Source: Chara braunii
Taxonomy: Eukaryota > Streptophyta > Charophyceae > Charales > Characeae
Assembly: GCA_003427395.1 (NCBI GenBank)
Contig: BFEA01000150.1
Location: forward strand, 389,266 to 426,757
Direction: 5' to 3'
DNA: 37,492 nt
Below are positions 20,550 to 29,770 of this stretch, piece after piece. The position numbers and the translations under genes were made by a program. Each line of letters opens with the position of its first letter. Within the stretch, counting starts at the first letter, position 1. The notes beneath the pieces were generated by a model. That model had not been told where the DNA came from. It did not search any database and saw nothing but the letters and a program-made list of their open reading frames with translations.

Positions 20550-21040
20550 AGGGCACCTATTTGGGGGCACCTATCCGGTTTGATTGACGTCCGTTAGTGC
20601 CTCGTATGGGCTCACTGCCCTCTGCGGACGTGTCAGCTGAACCAGACTTTTGTGGTATCTGGGTGACTATCTTTTCACTGCTTTTTCGGGGGGCGAATTT
20701 GGGTCTGACGAAGTGGACCATGTTGGGTCTGGTTTTGTCCAGGCGGTACTTGGTCTGATTTTTAGCTAGATTCCGATACTGGTGGCCGGATGAAACATGT
20801 TGGGTCGACCGCCAGATGCTCAGACAGGTTCTTGATGACTACGAGCATGATGCACATTTTCGGTTTGAGCTGATTCGACTGTGTTTCTCGAATATTATTT
20901 GACGCCATCGCATTCGGGATAAAATCGCATACTTTGTACTTCTCTCTCTTCTCTCTCTTTCTTTCTGAGTGTCTTTGCTATGCTTGCTCTATGATAATGG
21001 TTGGTTCATCGTACATATTTGGTTGATGCTTTCATCACCA
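20550..21040 (+). repeat. right terminal direct repeat (pseudo-LTR)
   Basis: A 491-bp copy of the left repeat, same orientation, lacking the 109 bases found at 16401-16509. The junction (AGCTAGA|TTCCG) shows short CTAGA homology with the ends of the missing block, consistent with a deletion in this copy. It ends TTTCATCACCA and is followed by GTGTG, the candidate target duplication. Confidence 0.85.
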
Positions 21041-21045
21041 GTGTG
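21038..21045. repeat. candidate target-site duplication, right
   Basis: CCAGTGTG, identical to 16164-16171. The CCA belongs to the repeat consensus, so only GTGTG is independent evidence; it also borders a GT-rich microsatellite, which raises the chance of coincidence. Confidence 0.45.
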
Positions 21046-21097
21046 GATCTCGTGTGTGCCTGTGTGTGTGTGCGTGTGTGTGTGTGCGCACGCGCGC

Positions 21098-21174
<77 letters not shown>
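21046..21174. repeat. compound (GT)n-(GA)n microsatellite
   Basis: GT/GCGT repeats to about 21100, then an uninterrupted (AG)n of about 37 units (21101-21174). It directly abuts the right end of the Penelope-like element. The Arg/Glu and Ser/Leu open frames here on both strands are microsatellite artefacts. Confidence 0.95.
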
Positions 21175-21177
<3 letters not shown>

Positions 21178-21294
21178 GGACAAGGTTGGTTGACCAGTGC
21201 ACGCATGAGGTGAAGCAAAGGGGAATGAAGTAGTAGAAGGCAATTGCCAGAGCCATTTTTCACTTTCGTCTCTCTCCCTCTGTGTTTGACGAAC

Positions 21295-21562
21295 TGGAAA
21301 AAAGAGAGAGAGGGACAGACAGACACAAACAAATAGAAAGATATGACACAAAACAGACATACAGACACAGATAGACAAACATAAAAGAAGATAGAGGGGG
21401 TGGAGACAGAGGGGGGTAGAAAGGAGAACCACCTACCCATGATGAGGACGCTGATATTGGATTGCTGAATTCCATGATGTTAAACGCTTTGTGACTGGAT
21501 CGCCGAAACTGGTAAATGCAATGTCTTGACGAGACTTCTAAGTTGCACATATCTACACTCTG
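21295..21562. repeat. purine/GACA tract plus flank repeat A (right copy)
   Basis: Diverged direct copy of 15817-16163: a purine/GACA tract, then CCACCTACCCATGATGAGG, ATATTGGATTGCTG, GTGACTGGATCGCCGAAACTG and ACTTCTAAGTTGCACAT in the same order. On the minus strand the tract boundary again reads as a GTAGGT donor-like site. Confidence 0.65.
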
Positions 21563-21632
21563 CAAGTTCGACCAGAAAATCTAGAAGTCCTGGATAGGGG
21601 AATCAACATCCTGAGTCTGACTTATCTAATGG

Positions 21633-21985
21633 GTCAGTCCTAGGCGTCTTACCACTCGTACCCTATTCCTATGCTTTGACGATCCAGCAAATGCCATCGA
21701 CAGACCTACCTTTACGAAGACAAGTAAAAGTTTTCGCATGTGGGACGGTAGCTCAACAGGGATACGCCTACCTAAGGGTGGTGACAACCCCTTGGGCAGA
21801 TAAGTAAGTTGTACCTCACGGAACCCTGAATTGTTGTGGGGTGCTATGAGAGGTATAGTCGACGCGTACGGTCGGAGTGGTGACTGGTTGTTTCTTCTAA
21901 AGAAAATCTTGCGTGACACGACCGTAAGGTTCCACGCACGCAGCAACGTACTAGACCACACAGCGTAATACCGCGATAATAAAGA
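21633..21985 (+). repeat. dispersed structured repeat family, copy 1 (diverged)
   Basis: Matches 30262-30650 in order: a TCCTAGG...CGTACCCTATTCCTATGC start, ACCTACCTTTACGA, GGGACGGTAGCTCAACAGGGATAC, a GGGTGGTGACAACCCC hairpin, then TACGGTCGGAGTGG and GTGACACGACC. It is more diverged than the two copies near 29.3-30.6 kb. An A-box-like word (TAGCTCAACAGG) is present, but no good B box at Pol III spacing. The overlapping minus-strand frame (22111-21626) is not considered a gene. Confidence 0.6.
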
Positions 21986-22719
21986 GTGGTTAATCCGATG
22001 GTGTGCATAGTGACGGACGAACCAAAGCAGATTGAGAAGCAACGAGGATGGTGAGCGTTTTTCAAGGAAAACTTGAACGAACACAAATAAAAAAAAGTAC
22101 ATGCTACTCAATATTCAAAATTATACAAGACAAGTGCGTACTCGCCCCTTTGACAGACAATTCATAATCGAAAACTTGATGCTCATGACTGCCCGGTATT
22201 ATAAATCGTCATTCTCCCTATCAATCAATGCTCAATCCTCTTCCTTTCATACACACATACATACCTTTCATGACACATGAATCGAGAGTCCTTCACCAAG
22301 CAGGGTCGACCATAACATTTAATCTCTAGGTTGCTCCCTTTCTATTATTCTTACATCTTGTGTTTCTTTTGTCCAACTTGTTTCCCTTTTGTATGTCCTT
22401 CGGGTCATTCATCACCCTGCACGTATTCGGACATATACGAGGAATGTGATATCCCAAGGGCAAGCGCATCAAAGCAATCTGAGATAAAAGTACGGGGTAT
22501 AGAGTGAAAAACACAAATATGAACTAGATTGTATGCGGTCCTCTTGTGAGAAGCGGATCAGGAGTACAATGACAGAGTCATGTGAGCTTTCTTTATTTTT
22601 CATTCTCCTTCATTCCTTTCTCCCCATGCATATTTATTTTCTGCTTGTCAACACTCTTGATCTAGATCATAGTCAAAACCTAATGCATTTGGCTACAATT
22701 ATATCCGGATTAAAATAAA

Positions 22720-22751
<32 letters not shown>

Positions 22752-23438
22752 TAAGTAAGCTAGTTAGTAAATCGTAGTAATTAAAAGGTGGAGAGCCCGG
22801 TGGTTGACAGTCTGCCTCTATGAATTTGGTCGTGGTAACGTCCAAAAAAATATAGAAATAGTACTCGTTCATATATACACCAACTTAAAGGAATGGTCGG
22901 TGAATCGAAGATTGAATGGAAAAAAACGAGAGTGAATGAGAGATCGTGACTGTCTGTTTTGTCGACCTTTTCGCCGACTCGTCACGAGTTGATCACTCAC
23001 AGTTAAATGCACAATTTTCTATCGTCTTGCTTCTCATTTCTGCTTCCATCCTCCCTTTCTTCTTCTTCCACTACTTCTACTACTAAGATTTGTCACTAGA
23101 GGTACTGCGCATTCATCCACTCAGTGCCACTTAAGGATGAAAATTAAATAGGTAGCTTTCGTTTATACTAAGTATGTGTCTCAATCGCACTAACCTTCTA
23201 CCTTTCACACTTCCACTTTATTTTTTTTTTTTCTTTTCCCGTGGGCAATTTTTTTATTTTTTTATGGTCATGATTCTCTTCTCAGCTGCCTATATTGGCC
23301 AAGGAGCGGATTTGTTTACTATTAGCACAAAATGTATCTAACCAACCAATTTGTAATTTTGTTTCGCTAATTTTTGCTATCGCGATTCAGATATTACATC
23401 TTGTAGTAAATTTTCTTATTCGACATTTTTCATATACT
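21986..23438. other. unassigned sequence with AAAT/AAT microsatellite
   Basis: No gene seen. An (AAAT)n-(AAT)n microsatellite lies at about 22713-22753. T-rich runs occur near 23218-23265. The short frames lack features. Confidence 0.45.
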
Positions 23439-23587
23439 ATTATCTTCAGGGTTGTCGCCGTTCGGGACTGGCCGAACGCCAGAACCCGAATGCCCGAACG
23501 TTTGGGACCCCCTCTCGACGTGTTCAAGCATTTGGCCGAACGTGAAGGAAAAAAAAAAAGAATTTCAAAACATCTGAAAAAAAAAAT

Positions 23588-23660
23588 GTTATGCAGAAGA
23601 ATAAACTGAATTTGATAAACATTATATTCAAACTCTTTACCAAATTTAAAATAAATCAAA
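23588..23660 (-). repeat. 74-bp dispersed module, inverted diverged copy
   Basis: The reverse complement matches the module at 27472-27545 and 27789-27862 (TTGTGCATAAC/GTTATGCA end, ATAAA, and CAAATTT...TTTG end). A fourth, more eroded copy may lie at 26300-26365 (inverted; CAACTTTTGG...ATCAGAATTCCTCAT). Confidence 0.45.
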
Positions 23661-23683
23661 TACGAAAAATAAATAATAATATA

Positions 23684-23731
23684 GGCTAACAAAGTGGCCC
23701 GTGATCACATATCCGGCCGAGCCAAAAAAAA
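23684..23731 (+). repeat. GC-rich module ending in GGCCGAGCC-A(n), copy 1
   Basis: Shares TAGGCTA, AGTGGCCCG, TCAC and GGCCGAGCCAAAAAAA with 27376-27428. A related inverted piece (TAGGTTACTAGTTGGGCCGC on the minus strand) ends near 27957. Probably termini of small non-autonomous elements. Confidence 0.5.
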
Positions 23732-24027
23732 AAAAAAAAAAAAAAACTATGTTACCAATGGTCCGGAGATCGGACTTCTCCCCCGGACGTCTCCCCGACG
23801 TAAGGTACCCCCGTTGTCCGTATTTCCGGACGATGACTTTTTAGCAAAAAAAAAAATAAAAATGAAAAAAATTATGAGAGTGTTGCGCATGTTATAGAGA
23901 CCCTCCATAAAAAAAATTTGAATTTTTTTAGCATTTGGTGATAGGGTGCTATTTGGGGTGGGAGGGGGGGGTACGAGGGGTTTTGGTGGGGATAGGAGGG
24001 GTATAGGTGGGGATTAGAATCTTTGAA
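23732..24027. other. GC-rich island with GTCCGGA/CCGGACG words
   Basis: Words GGTCCGGAGATCGGAC, CCCCGGACG and TTTCCGGACG (23759-23833) resemble the motif style of the element ends at 7481-7583 and 27671-27742. A G-rich stretch follows at 23950-24016. No gene. Confidence 0.35.
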
Positions 24028-24119
24028 GATTTTTATCTTTTTTTCTACTAGCTCAAATGATCCAAAATTTTGGTGGCACATACCTTATGCATGCAAGGTA
24101 GAAGCCACGTGATTGTTTT
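24028..24119. repeat. 92-bp perfect dispersed repeat with hairpin, copy 1
   Basis: Identical to 27551-27642 by direct reading. It begins GATTTTTATCTTTTTTTC and ends GCCACGTGATTG followed by a T run. It contains a nested hairpin: GTGGC (24073-24077) with GCCAC (24104-24108), and CCTT with AAGG inside, around an ATGCATGC loop. Perfect identity in an eroded neighbourhood implies recent duplication or purifying constraint. Confidence 0.85.
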
Positions 24120-26150
24120 CATTTTTTTTTTTTTTTTTTNTGAAAACTCATTGGATTTTGAGTACTTTTTCAGTTGAGCGGCAAAAATAAAAAATGTGCC
24201 GAATTGGCACGACAATTATTTTACGGTCTATATGATTTTTTGAAAATGTTTTGATATTTTTCCTGAAAATAACACGACCTCATCCATGGATTCGCGAAAT
24301 TTCTTACTTTGCTGTGGATTCCTCCGAGCACAAAAAATCGTCAAAGTTGCCTTTTGCAAAACGCCTGTTTCGTTGCACCCGACCTCCCTATTTTGAGAAG
24401 ACGGACCTCAACGCCTAGGCCTAAGAGTCCTTTTGCACTTCACATGCCCTCACTTCTTTTTGGGGTTCGCTTTCACATGAGAATCAGTCCTTCCTTTTTC
24501 TAAAAGTCTCGGTTCTACCAGAGCTAGTTGTAGGTAGTCTACAATATCTTGAAGGACCGGTCCCCCAAAGTTCCCCCCCCCGAAAGAATCCACTTGCGTT
24601 TTGGTCGCCTCCCGTTAAAAATGCGACACCTTGACACAAACGCCGAAGCCCACTATACCGCAGCCTTAGGGCTGCGAACTTCAAATCACCAGCACCCTGC
24701 ACTACTCATTGTTATTTTCTGACCTTCCGAATGCATGGAGGACATGGATAGGCTTGGAAACAGGGTCACTAAGAGTGAGCAAGGGTCATTTTGAAACAGT
24801 TGTTCACGTTGTATGGTTTTTATTTTGGAAAAAGGAGTATTAGCCCCTTGAATAACCAACATGTTCAAACTTTTTTTTCAATGTCAATTTATGTTGAGCA
24901 CAGAGTTCGGCCACATCACCACAGATGCAAACTATGTTTTTTTATCTGATGTCACCATACTTTTTCATTTGGTAGGTCAAGCCCTGAAGAATGCAGCTTG
25001 TTAACTGTCGTGTTGGAGCAAAATTGTTAGGAAATGCACTTATGCCTTAAGTTTTTATTTTTTTATTTTTTTTAACTATGTTACATTCTTCTCTCAAATC
25101 TTTCATAACTCACCATCACTACTTACGTAGCACTACTCCTAAGGCTTATACAAGGGACCCCTACGAAACATAGCTTTAATGTCTCCCTAGTGGTTTAAAT
25201 TATTAAACATAGTTGGATTTCAACTCTTAATATGTTCCTCAACAGCTATCTATGTATCATTTAGTCACTGGGCAGACATGCAAAGGTGTAATTTGGGGGT
25301 CTCATAAATAAATTGTAGGGGAAAAAATTGTACTATATTTGGTCAAAATTTCTAAAAAACGAGAACGAAAAAAATAAAAAAATCTTACAGGGTCTAATTC
25401 ATTTCATATCTATAAAAGGTTGGGTATAAAATAAATAGTGGTTATACGAGTTTCCATTCGAAATGTTATGTCAGTGAAAGTGTCTCTATAATGGTATTTG
25501 AATATTTATTGCGCGTATAAAAACAAATGTGTCGTTAGAATCAAAACAAGTTTTGTACCATGGTAATCACGATAAGCGGTTGTTATATGTACTACATTAC
25601 TTTGATAATTGTGTATTGTGAAGACGGCGAAATAAATTTCATAGTTTGTATGATATGCATCATGAGGAGTTTAATTTGTTACAATAATGTAAGAAAAGCA
25701 GGGGCACATTAGTAGATTATTGAGTCTGTATGGTATGACACACATCCTCCGACTTTTGTAACAAAAATATCAGTAAAAAAGTTAAACTTTATCAAGTGTT
25801 ATACTCTACGAAATCACAATTCATAAAATCGTAGTAGCTACATAGGTTGCTCACGTAACTTTGTTTTTGTTCGGCTCATTGTTGTTGATGTACGAATAGG
25901 TCAACCTAACTTTGTTTTAGATCATTCCAGTGTTAGCTATAATTGTAGTTCTAAGTATGAGGTAGGTCAAGTTGTATGAAAATAAATTAATTGGATAACT
26001 TTACGAATTTGATTTATTGCATTACTACACAATAATTTTTAAAATCGTCGTAATTACCTCTCATCCAAAATGTAAGATTAAATTCTTAAAATAATATTAT
26101 GAACACGAACTTCTTTATATAAATAAAATAGAAAGTCGAGTTTTACTAGG
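24120..26150. other. unassigned sequence, no gene seen
   Basis: A T-run with an N near 24140 is followed by mixed-composition unique DNA. The frames 24309-24503 and 24702-24484 have no recognisable domain. From 25000 on it is strongly AT-rich with stops in all frames. Confidence 0.45.
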
Positions 26151-26600
26151 TTGTTTTTCGGGGCGTCCAGACACCCAACTTTTGCCCGGATACAATCCCG
26201 AGTGCCCGACGGGCATGACCCTCGTGTAGGATTTCTGGTAGGCCCAACGCAAAAAAATAAGAAAAATAAAATTAAAAAAATCAGGAAAAAAAATGGTTGT
26301 GTAGAATTGCAATACAAACAACTTTTGGTTGAGGGTTACATCAGAATTCCTCATGGAATCGAAGATTAAAAAAAAAAAAAAAAATCATACGAAATAACCC
26401 CCCTTTAACCCCTTTAGGCCCATTTAAAAATAATTTATACCCTCCTTTTCCCCCCTTGACAGCTAACTTTCAAAAAATGAAACGAGCCCCGATTTTGGGT
26501 GCAAAAAGGTAAAAAAAAATAAAAAAAATTGACACGTCCAGGTACTAGGCATCAGACCCCCCTGGCGTCACGCTCGGGTGCCCAGCCGTGCATGAAAAAC
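26151..26600. repeat. GC-rich islands of the same family style
   Basis: Two islands (about 26157-26250 and 26540-26600) carry GCCCGACGGGC, CCCGGATACAATCCCGAG and CGCTCGGGTGCCC words between A-rich runs. They look like eroded termini of the small elements seen elsewhere in 23.4-28.5 kb. The open frame at 26151-26369 covers one island and is not a gene. Confidence 0.35.
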
Positions 26601-27375
26601 TTCATAGGAGTTTTATAAACAATTTTATTAAAAATATGATTAACGATAATACTAAAATATTGATACTGTATTTTGATAATTTTTATGGGGTTAAAAACTT
26701 ATGGGTTTGACTCATAACCTTGCAATGAAAAATATAGTAGAAATCAAACCTATCCTCCATAAATATGATTTTGAATAATATAACCTACTCCGCCTAAACA
26801 CATTTATAGTAGAAATCAAATGCACAATTCGTATATATTGTAAGGTAAGTATTTAAATTTAATTCATAAAATAAAACATGCGTATAAACTTTATAGTTAT
26901 GATATCTTCAAGTCGGCATCAACTATTTTCCTCAAAGCACTTGTAACGACAATCGAAACAGACCATCACTCGCCCACACCAGATAAAAAAACTTTATAGA
27001 CTGTTGGTTCGCAGCTTATCATAAGCAAGTAAAACACCCACGAAACAAAGAAAGTTATGTAACAGCAAAAAAATACACTTCAGACACGCCGCTTGCACTA
27101 CAACACAACATGACCTCGTAGTGACGGCCAAAAATGGATTATCACTTACAGTGTGATCAATTAAGGGATTTTGAAGACTATTGAGGGTTCAACCTCCTGA
27201 TAAGTCGTTGAAACTCTAACGAAACAGTTTGTCACGACCCCTTGTTTGTTGTCATCTTCTCCCTATATGCCTACAGTTTATCAGACAACTCTGTTTGACT
27301 ATATATGGCAGAAAAATAATAAGGATAATCGAATACCCCATGTCATAAATATTTTTTATGAAAAAAACTTCTTCA
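26601..27375. other. AT-rich sequence, no gene seen
   Basis: Unique AT-rich DNA with no supported feature. Confidence 0.45.
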
Positions 27376-27428
27376 CTAGGCTACCAGAGTGGCCCGGGGT
27401 CACTTGCATGGCCGAGCCAAAAAAAAAT
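27376..27428 (+). repeat. GC-rich module ending in GGCCGAGCC-A(n), copy 2
   Basis: Second copy of the 23684-23731 module (TAGGCTACCAGAGTGGCCCG ... GGCCGAGCC then A-rich). Confidence 0.5.
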
Positions 27429-27471
27429 AAAAAATAAAAAATAAAAATTTTATTTTTAAATTTTATTTTTA

Positions 27472-27545
27472 TTCTAAATTTGATGAAGAATTTCGATGTG
27501 ACCTTGAGGCAAAAGTTGTTCAGTTTATTTTTCTGCATAACATAG
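27472..27545 (+). repeat. 74-bp dispersed module, copy A
   Basis: Matches 27789-27862 with a handful of differences; starts TCTAAATTTGATGAAGAATT and ends GCATAACATA. Lies immediately upstream of the second 92-bp perfect repeat. Confidence 0.75.
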
Positions 27546-27550
27546 TTTTA

Positions 27551-27637
27551 GATTTTTATCTTTTTTTCTACTAGCTCAAATGATCCAAAATTTTGGTGGC
27601 ACATACCTTATGCATGCAAGGTAGAAGCCACGTGATT

Positions 27638-27642
<5 letters not shown>
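27551..27642. repeat. 92-bp perfect dispersed repeat with hairpin, copy 2
   Basis: Identical to 24028-24119, same orientation, followed by a longer T run (to about 27669). The T run at the same side in both copies could be a retroposition tail (on the minus strand a 5' A run) or a Pol III-type terminator. Confidence 0.85.
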
Positions 27643-27670
<28 letters not shown>

Positions 27671-27671
<1 letters not shown>

Positions 27672-27742
27672 GCTAAGTCGGATTTCCCTTGTCCGGTCCG
27701 ACGTCCGACATCCCGGACGGTCAGGGGGTTCCCGGACGTCCA
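27671..27742. repeat. GC-rich island with CCGGACG repeats
   Basis: Dense short inverted words: GTCCGGTCCGACGTCCGAC, CCCGGACGG, CCCGGACGTCC. Same architecture as the CGAACG islands at 7481-7583 and 23447-23560 with GAC in place of AAC. Probably a related element end. Confidence 0.45.
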
Positions 27743-27788
27743 ATAAAACAAACTAAAAAAAAAAAAAAATTAAAATTTGATTTTTTTT

Positions 27789-27862
27789 TCTAAATTTGAT
27801 GAAGAATTTCAATGTGATCCTGAGACAAAAGTTGTATACTTTATTGTTTTGCATAACATAAT
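27789..27862 (+). repeat. 74-bp dispersed module, copy B
   Basis: Second good copy of the module at 27472-27545, 317 bases downstream and in the same orientation. Confidence 0.75.
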
Positions 27863-28494
27863 TTGTTTTTTTTGGATTTTTTGGATTTTTTCCTTTGCTG
27901 GGACTTTTCCTGGTATTTGCATGGACTGACCACACGGGACCCGGGCGGCCCAACTAGTAACCTAGATAATAATAATGAAAATTAGAAAAACTAAAACGAG
28001 AATGAAATTATTGAGATGGCAAACACATGTTTGACACCGCCATCTTTTTTTTTTTTTTTTTTTTTTTTTTGGTTTGACAGGTGCCATGAAATTTTATATA
28101 TATGTATTTGATATAATAGAGAACCAACAAATAAGGTTTTGAAAGAATAATATTTTTTTTCATGGCCCGAAATAAAGAGAAAATAAAAAGTAAAAAAAAA
28201 AACAAAAAACAAATTAGTGAGTAGGCAAACAAGTTTTTATACCACCATCTTTGCCGATTTTTTATTATTTTTGGCTTAACAGAATGCCTTCAAAACTAAG
28301 AGGAAGATACCTTATATGACAAAACCTCACAAAATAAAATTAAGAAACAAATAATAATATTTAGGTGTCAAACTATTTTTTCCGGGATTCAAACCCCTTC
28401 GGGTTCAGACCTTGTACGGGGAGCTGAACGCCTGAACGTTCGGGGGTCATCTTAGGGGTCTCCGTACCTTCGCCTTGACAACCCTGACTATCTA

Positions 28495-29289
28495 AATAGT
28501 TTTTTTCATAATTAAAATTTCAAAATAAACGATTGTTTTTTTTTTAATGTTTTTTCTTATGTATATATTTTTAGATTTTCCAATTGTGGATCATAACCAC
28601 GATAACGATTACAACGGATGAGTTACGTTGATGTTTTCACGTGCTTCCCATTATTATTTTCTTCCTTTTTGTCGTCATATTTCTCCTTCTTTTTTTTTCC
28701 CCTTTTATATTTTATTATACGTCACCCTCATGTTGTGATACATCTAACTTATATGACGGTGAGGTCGTAATCGAATAAAGAGAAAAATAAAAAGACAAAT
28801 GTTGGAGCTTCCAGGATGAGGGAGATCAGTCCGGTGATGATAATAGCCACTACGAAAACGAGATAATGGAATAAAGTAATACTAATAATAGATAAAAGAA
28901 ATGAGATAACAAAATATAGTGATAATAATAATAAAGAAAATAAAAATAAATAAAGACAAAAAATTAAAGTATTTAAAATATTTTTCCGGTTATGTGGAGT
29001 CATTTGGAAATGGGAAAGCAGAGACATGAAAAACTTTGTTTGCTCTACCAGATATTATCTCAACTTTAGGTTGAAAATCATAGCTTGTTAGATAGCAAGA
29101 AACTTTTTTATCTCTACTCTTTCATTGTAGCCAAAATGGTTACGGGATGATATTTTATTTCTTCGAGCATGCGCCGAACACTTAATATTTTGAAAGACGA
29201 CGGTAGTGTGAGCACAAATAACCTAATCTGACTGTAGGGGTGGCTACATTTTCTCACACACAATATCATCCTTACCATGGGCCCTGAGC
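28495..29289. other. AT-rich sequence, no gene seen
   Basis: AT-rich DNA with no supported feature. The minus-strand frame 29027-28749 encodes a Leu/Phe/Ile-rich 92-residue sequence that could pass for membrane segments, but it follows from base composition. Confidence 0.45.
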
Positions 29290-29643
29290 TTATGACATGC
29301 AACCAATGATGATGGTGGTGTCGAGCACATTGGTCCGACACTGCACAAAACAGGGCGGGGCCCTCCCGACCTCGTCACGCAGGAGTTGGTATGATCCTCG
29401 TCGCGATATAGATGGAGTATCCGTAAGCCACTTTGGCCGATTGCGTCAGCCATACCTCTCGCGAGTGCCTATAACAGGATAGGGCCTACGCGAGGCACGA
29501 CTTACCTCCACCTTACGGGAGCTGTCACCTCCCTTCGGTGGGCGTATCCCCGCCGAGCTACCAGTCCACACTACGAAAGCTAATTAGCTGCAATCGCGGA
29601 GGTGGACCAGCCGAGGGCGTTTCTCGTTCGCTGTAGCATAGGG
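29290..29643 (-). repeat. dispersed structured repeat family, copy 2 (inverted arm)
   Basis: About 350 bp, inverted relative to 30296-30650 with high similarity (roughly 85% by eye). Shared blocks on this strand: AGGAGTTGGTATGATCCTCG, ACCTCTCGCGAG, GATAGGGCCTACGCGAGGCA, CACCTCCCTTCGGTGGGCGT, GAGCTACCAGTCCAC and GGTGGACCAGCCGAGGG. Together the arms form a large interrupted palindrome with a ~650-bp spacer. Confidence 0.8.
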
Positions 29644-29665
29644 GGCTCACGCGGTTTTACGCCTA

Positions 29666-29770
29666 TATCGAACTTGCACGCGATTTGACGTCTTGAGGGG
29701 CTGAAGTGCCAAGTGCGACTTGTTCTCGGTCGACTAGGACGCATCCTGCGCACCACGCGTACACCACTAT
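29666..29770 (+). repeat. family segment in direct orientation, next to the inverted arm
   Basis: Matches 30196-30298 in the SAME orientation (GACGTCTTG.GGGGCTGAAG, GGTCGACTAGGA, GCATCCT.CGCAC.ACGCGTACACC). In the intact copy this segment directly precedes the arm sequence. Here it follows the inverted arm, so copy 2 has its second half inverted and moved to the left. Confidence 0.75.

Larger units (their letters stand above)
16172..21037 (+). mobile_element. Penelope-like retroelement, N-terminal GIY-YIG type, degraded
   Basis: An element of about 4.9 kb with terminal direct repeats (16172-16779 and 20550-21040), a coiled-coil ORF1 and an ORF2 with GIY-YIG endonuclease followed by reverse transcriptase. 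Classical Penelope elements have GIY-YIG after the RT; here it lies ~480 codons upstream of RT motif A, and nothing GIY-YIG-like follows the RT before the right repeat. This matches the permuted arrangement known for the Chlamys (green algae) and Naiad (animal) groups. Tandem-like direct repeats (pseudo-LTRs) and a short target duplication also fit. Five in-frame stops and a mutated RT catalytic residue mean it is inactive. It is inserted between two diverged copies of flank repeat A. Confidence 0.85.
23447..28486. mobile_element. candidate hAT-like composite element (ends only)
   Basis: The left end at 23447 reads CAGGGTTGTCGCCGTTCGGG; the right end at 28486, read inward on the minus strand, starts CAGGGTTGTC. 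The ten terminal bases are identical in inverted orientation. The flanking 8-mers ATTATCTT (23439-23446) and ACTATCTA (28487-28494) agree at 6 of 8 positions. A CAGGG terminus and 8-bp target duplication are hAT features. No transposase is visible inside; instead there are several related GC-rich islands and duplicated modules, so it could equally be separate small elements of one family. Confidence 0.3.

Noticed and set aside
20969-21440. Long open frames with Arg/Glu, Ser/Leu or Thr/His runs on both strands
   Set aside because: They are translations of the (GT)n-(GA)n microsatellite; no non-repetitive domain is included.
21626-22111. 161-codon minus-strand frame as a membrane protein gene
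   Set aside because: It spans a diverged copy of the dispersed repeat family, whose other copies are not open in the same frame.
28749-29027. 92-residue hydrophobic minus-strand frame as a small membrane protein
   Set aside because: The composition follows directly from the A-rich plus strand; there is no supporting homology or context.
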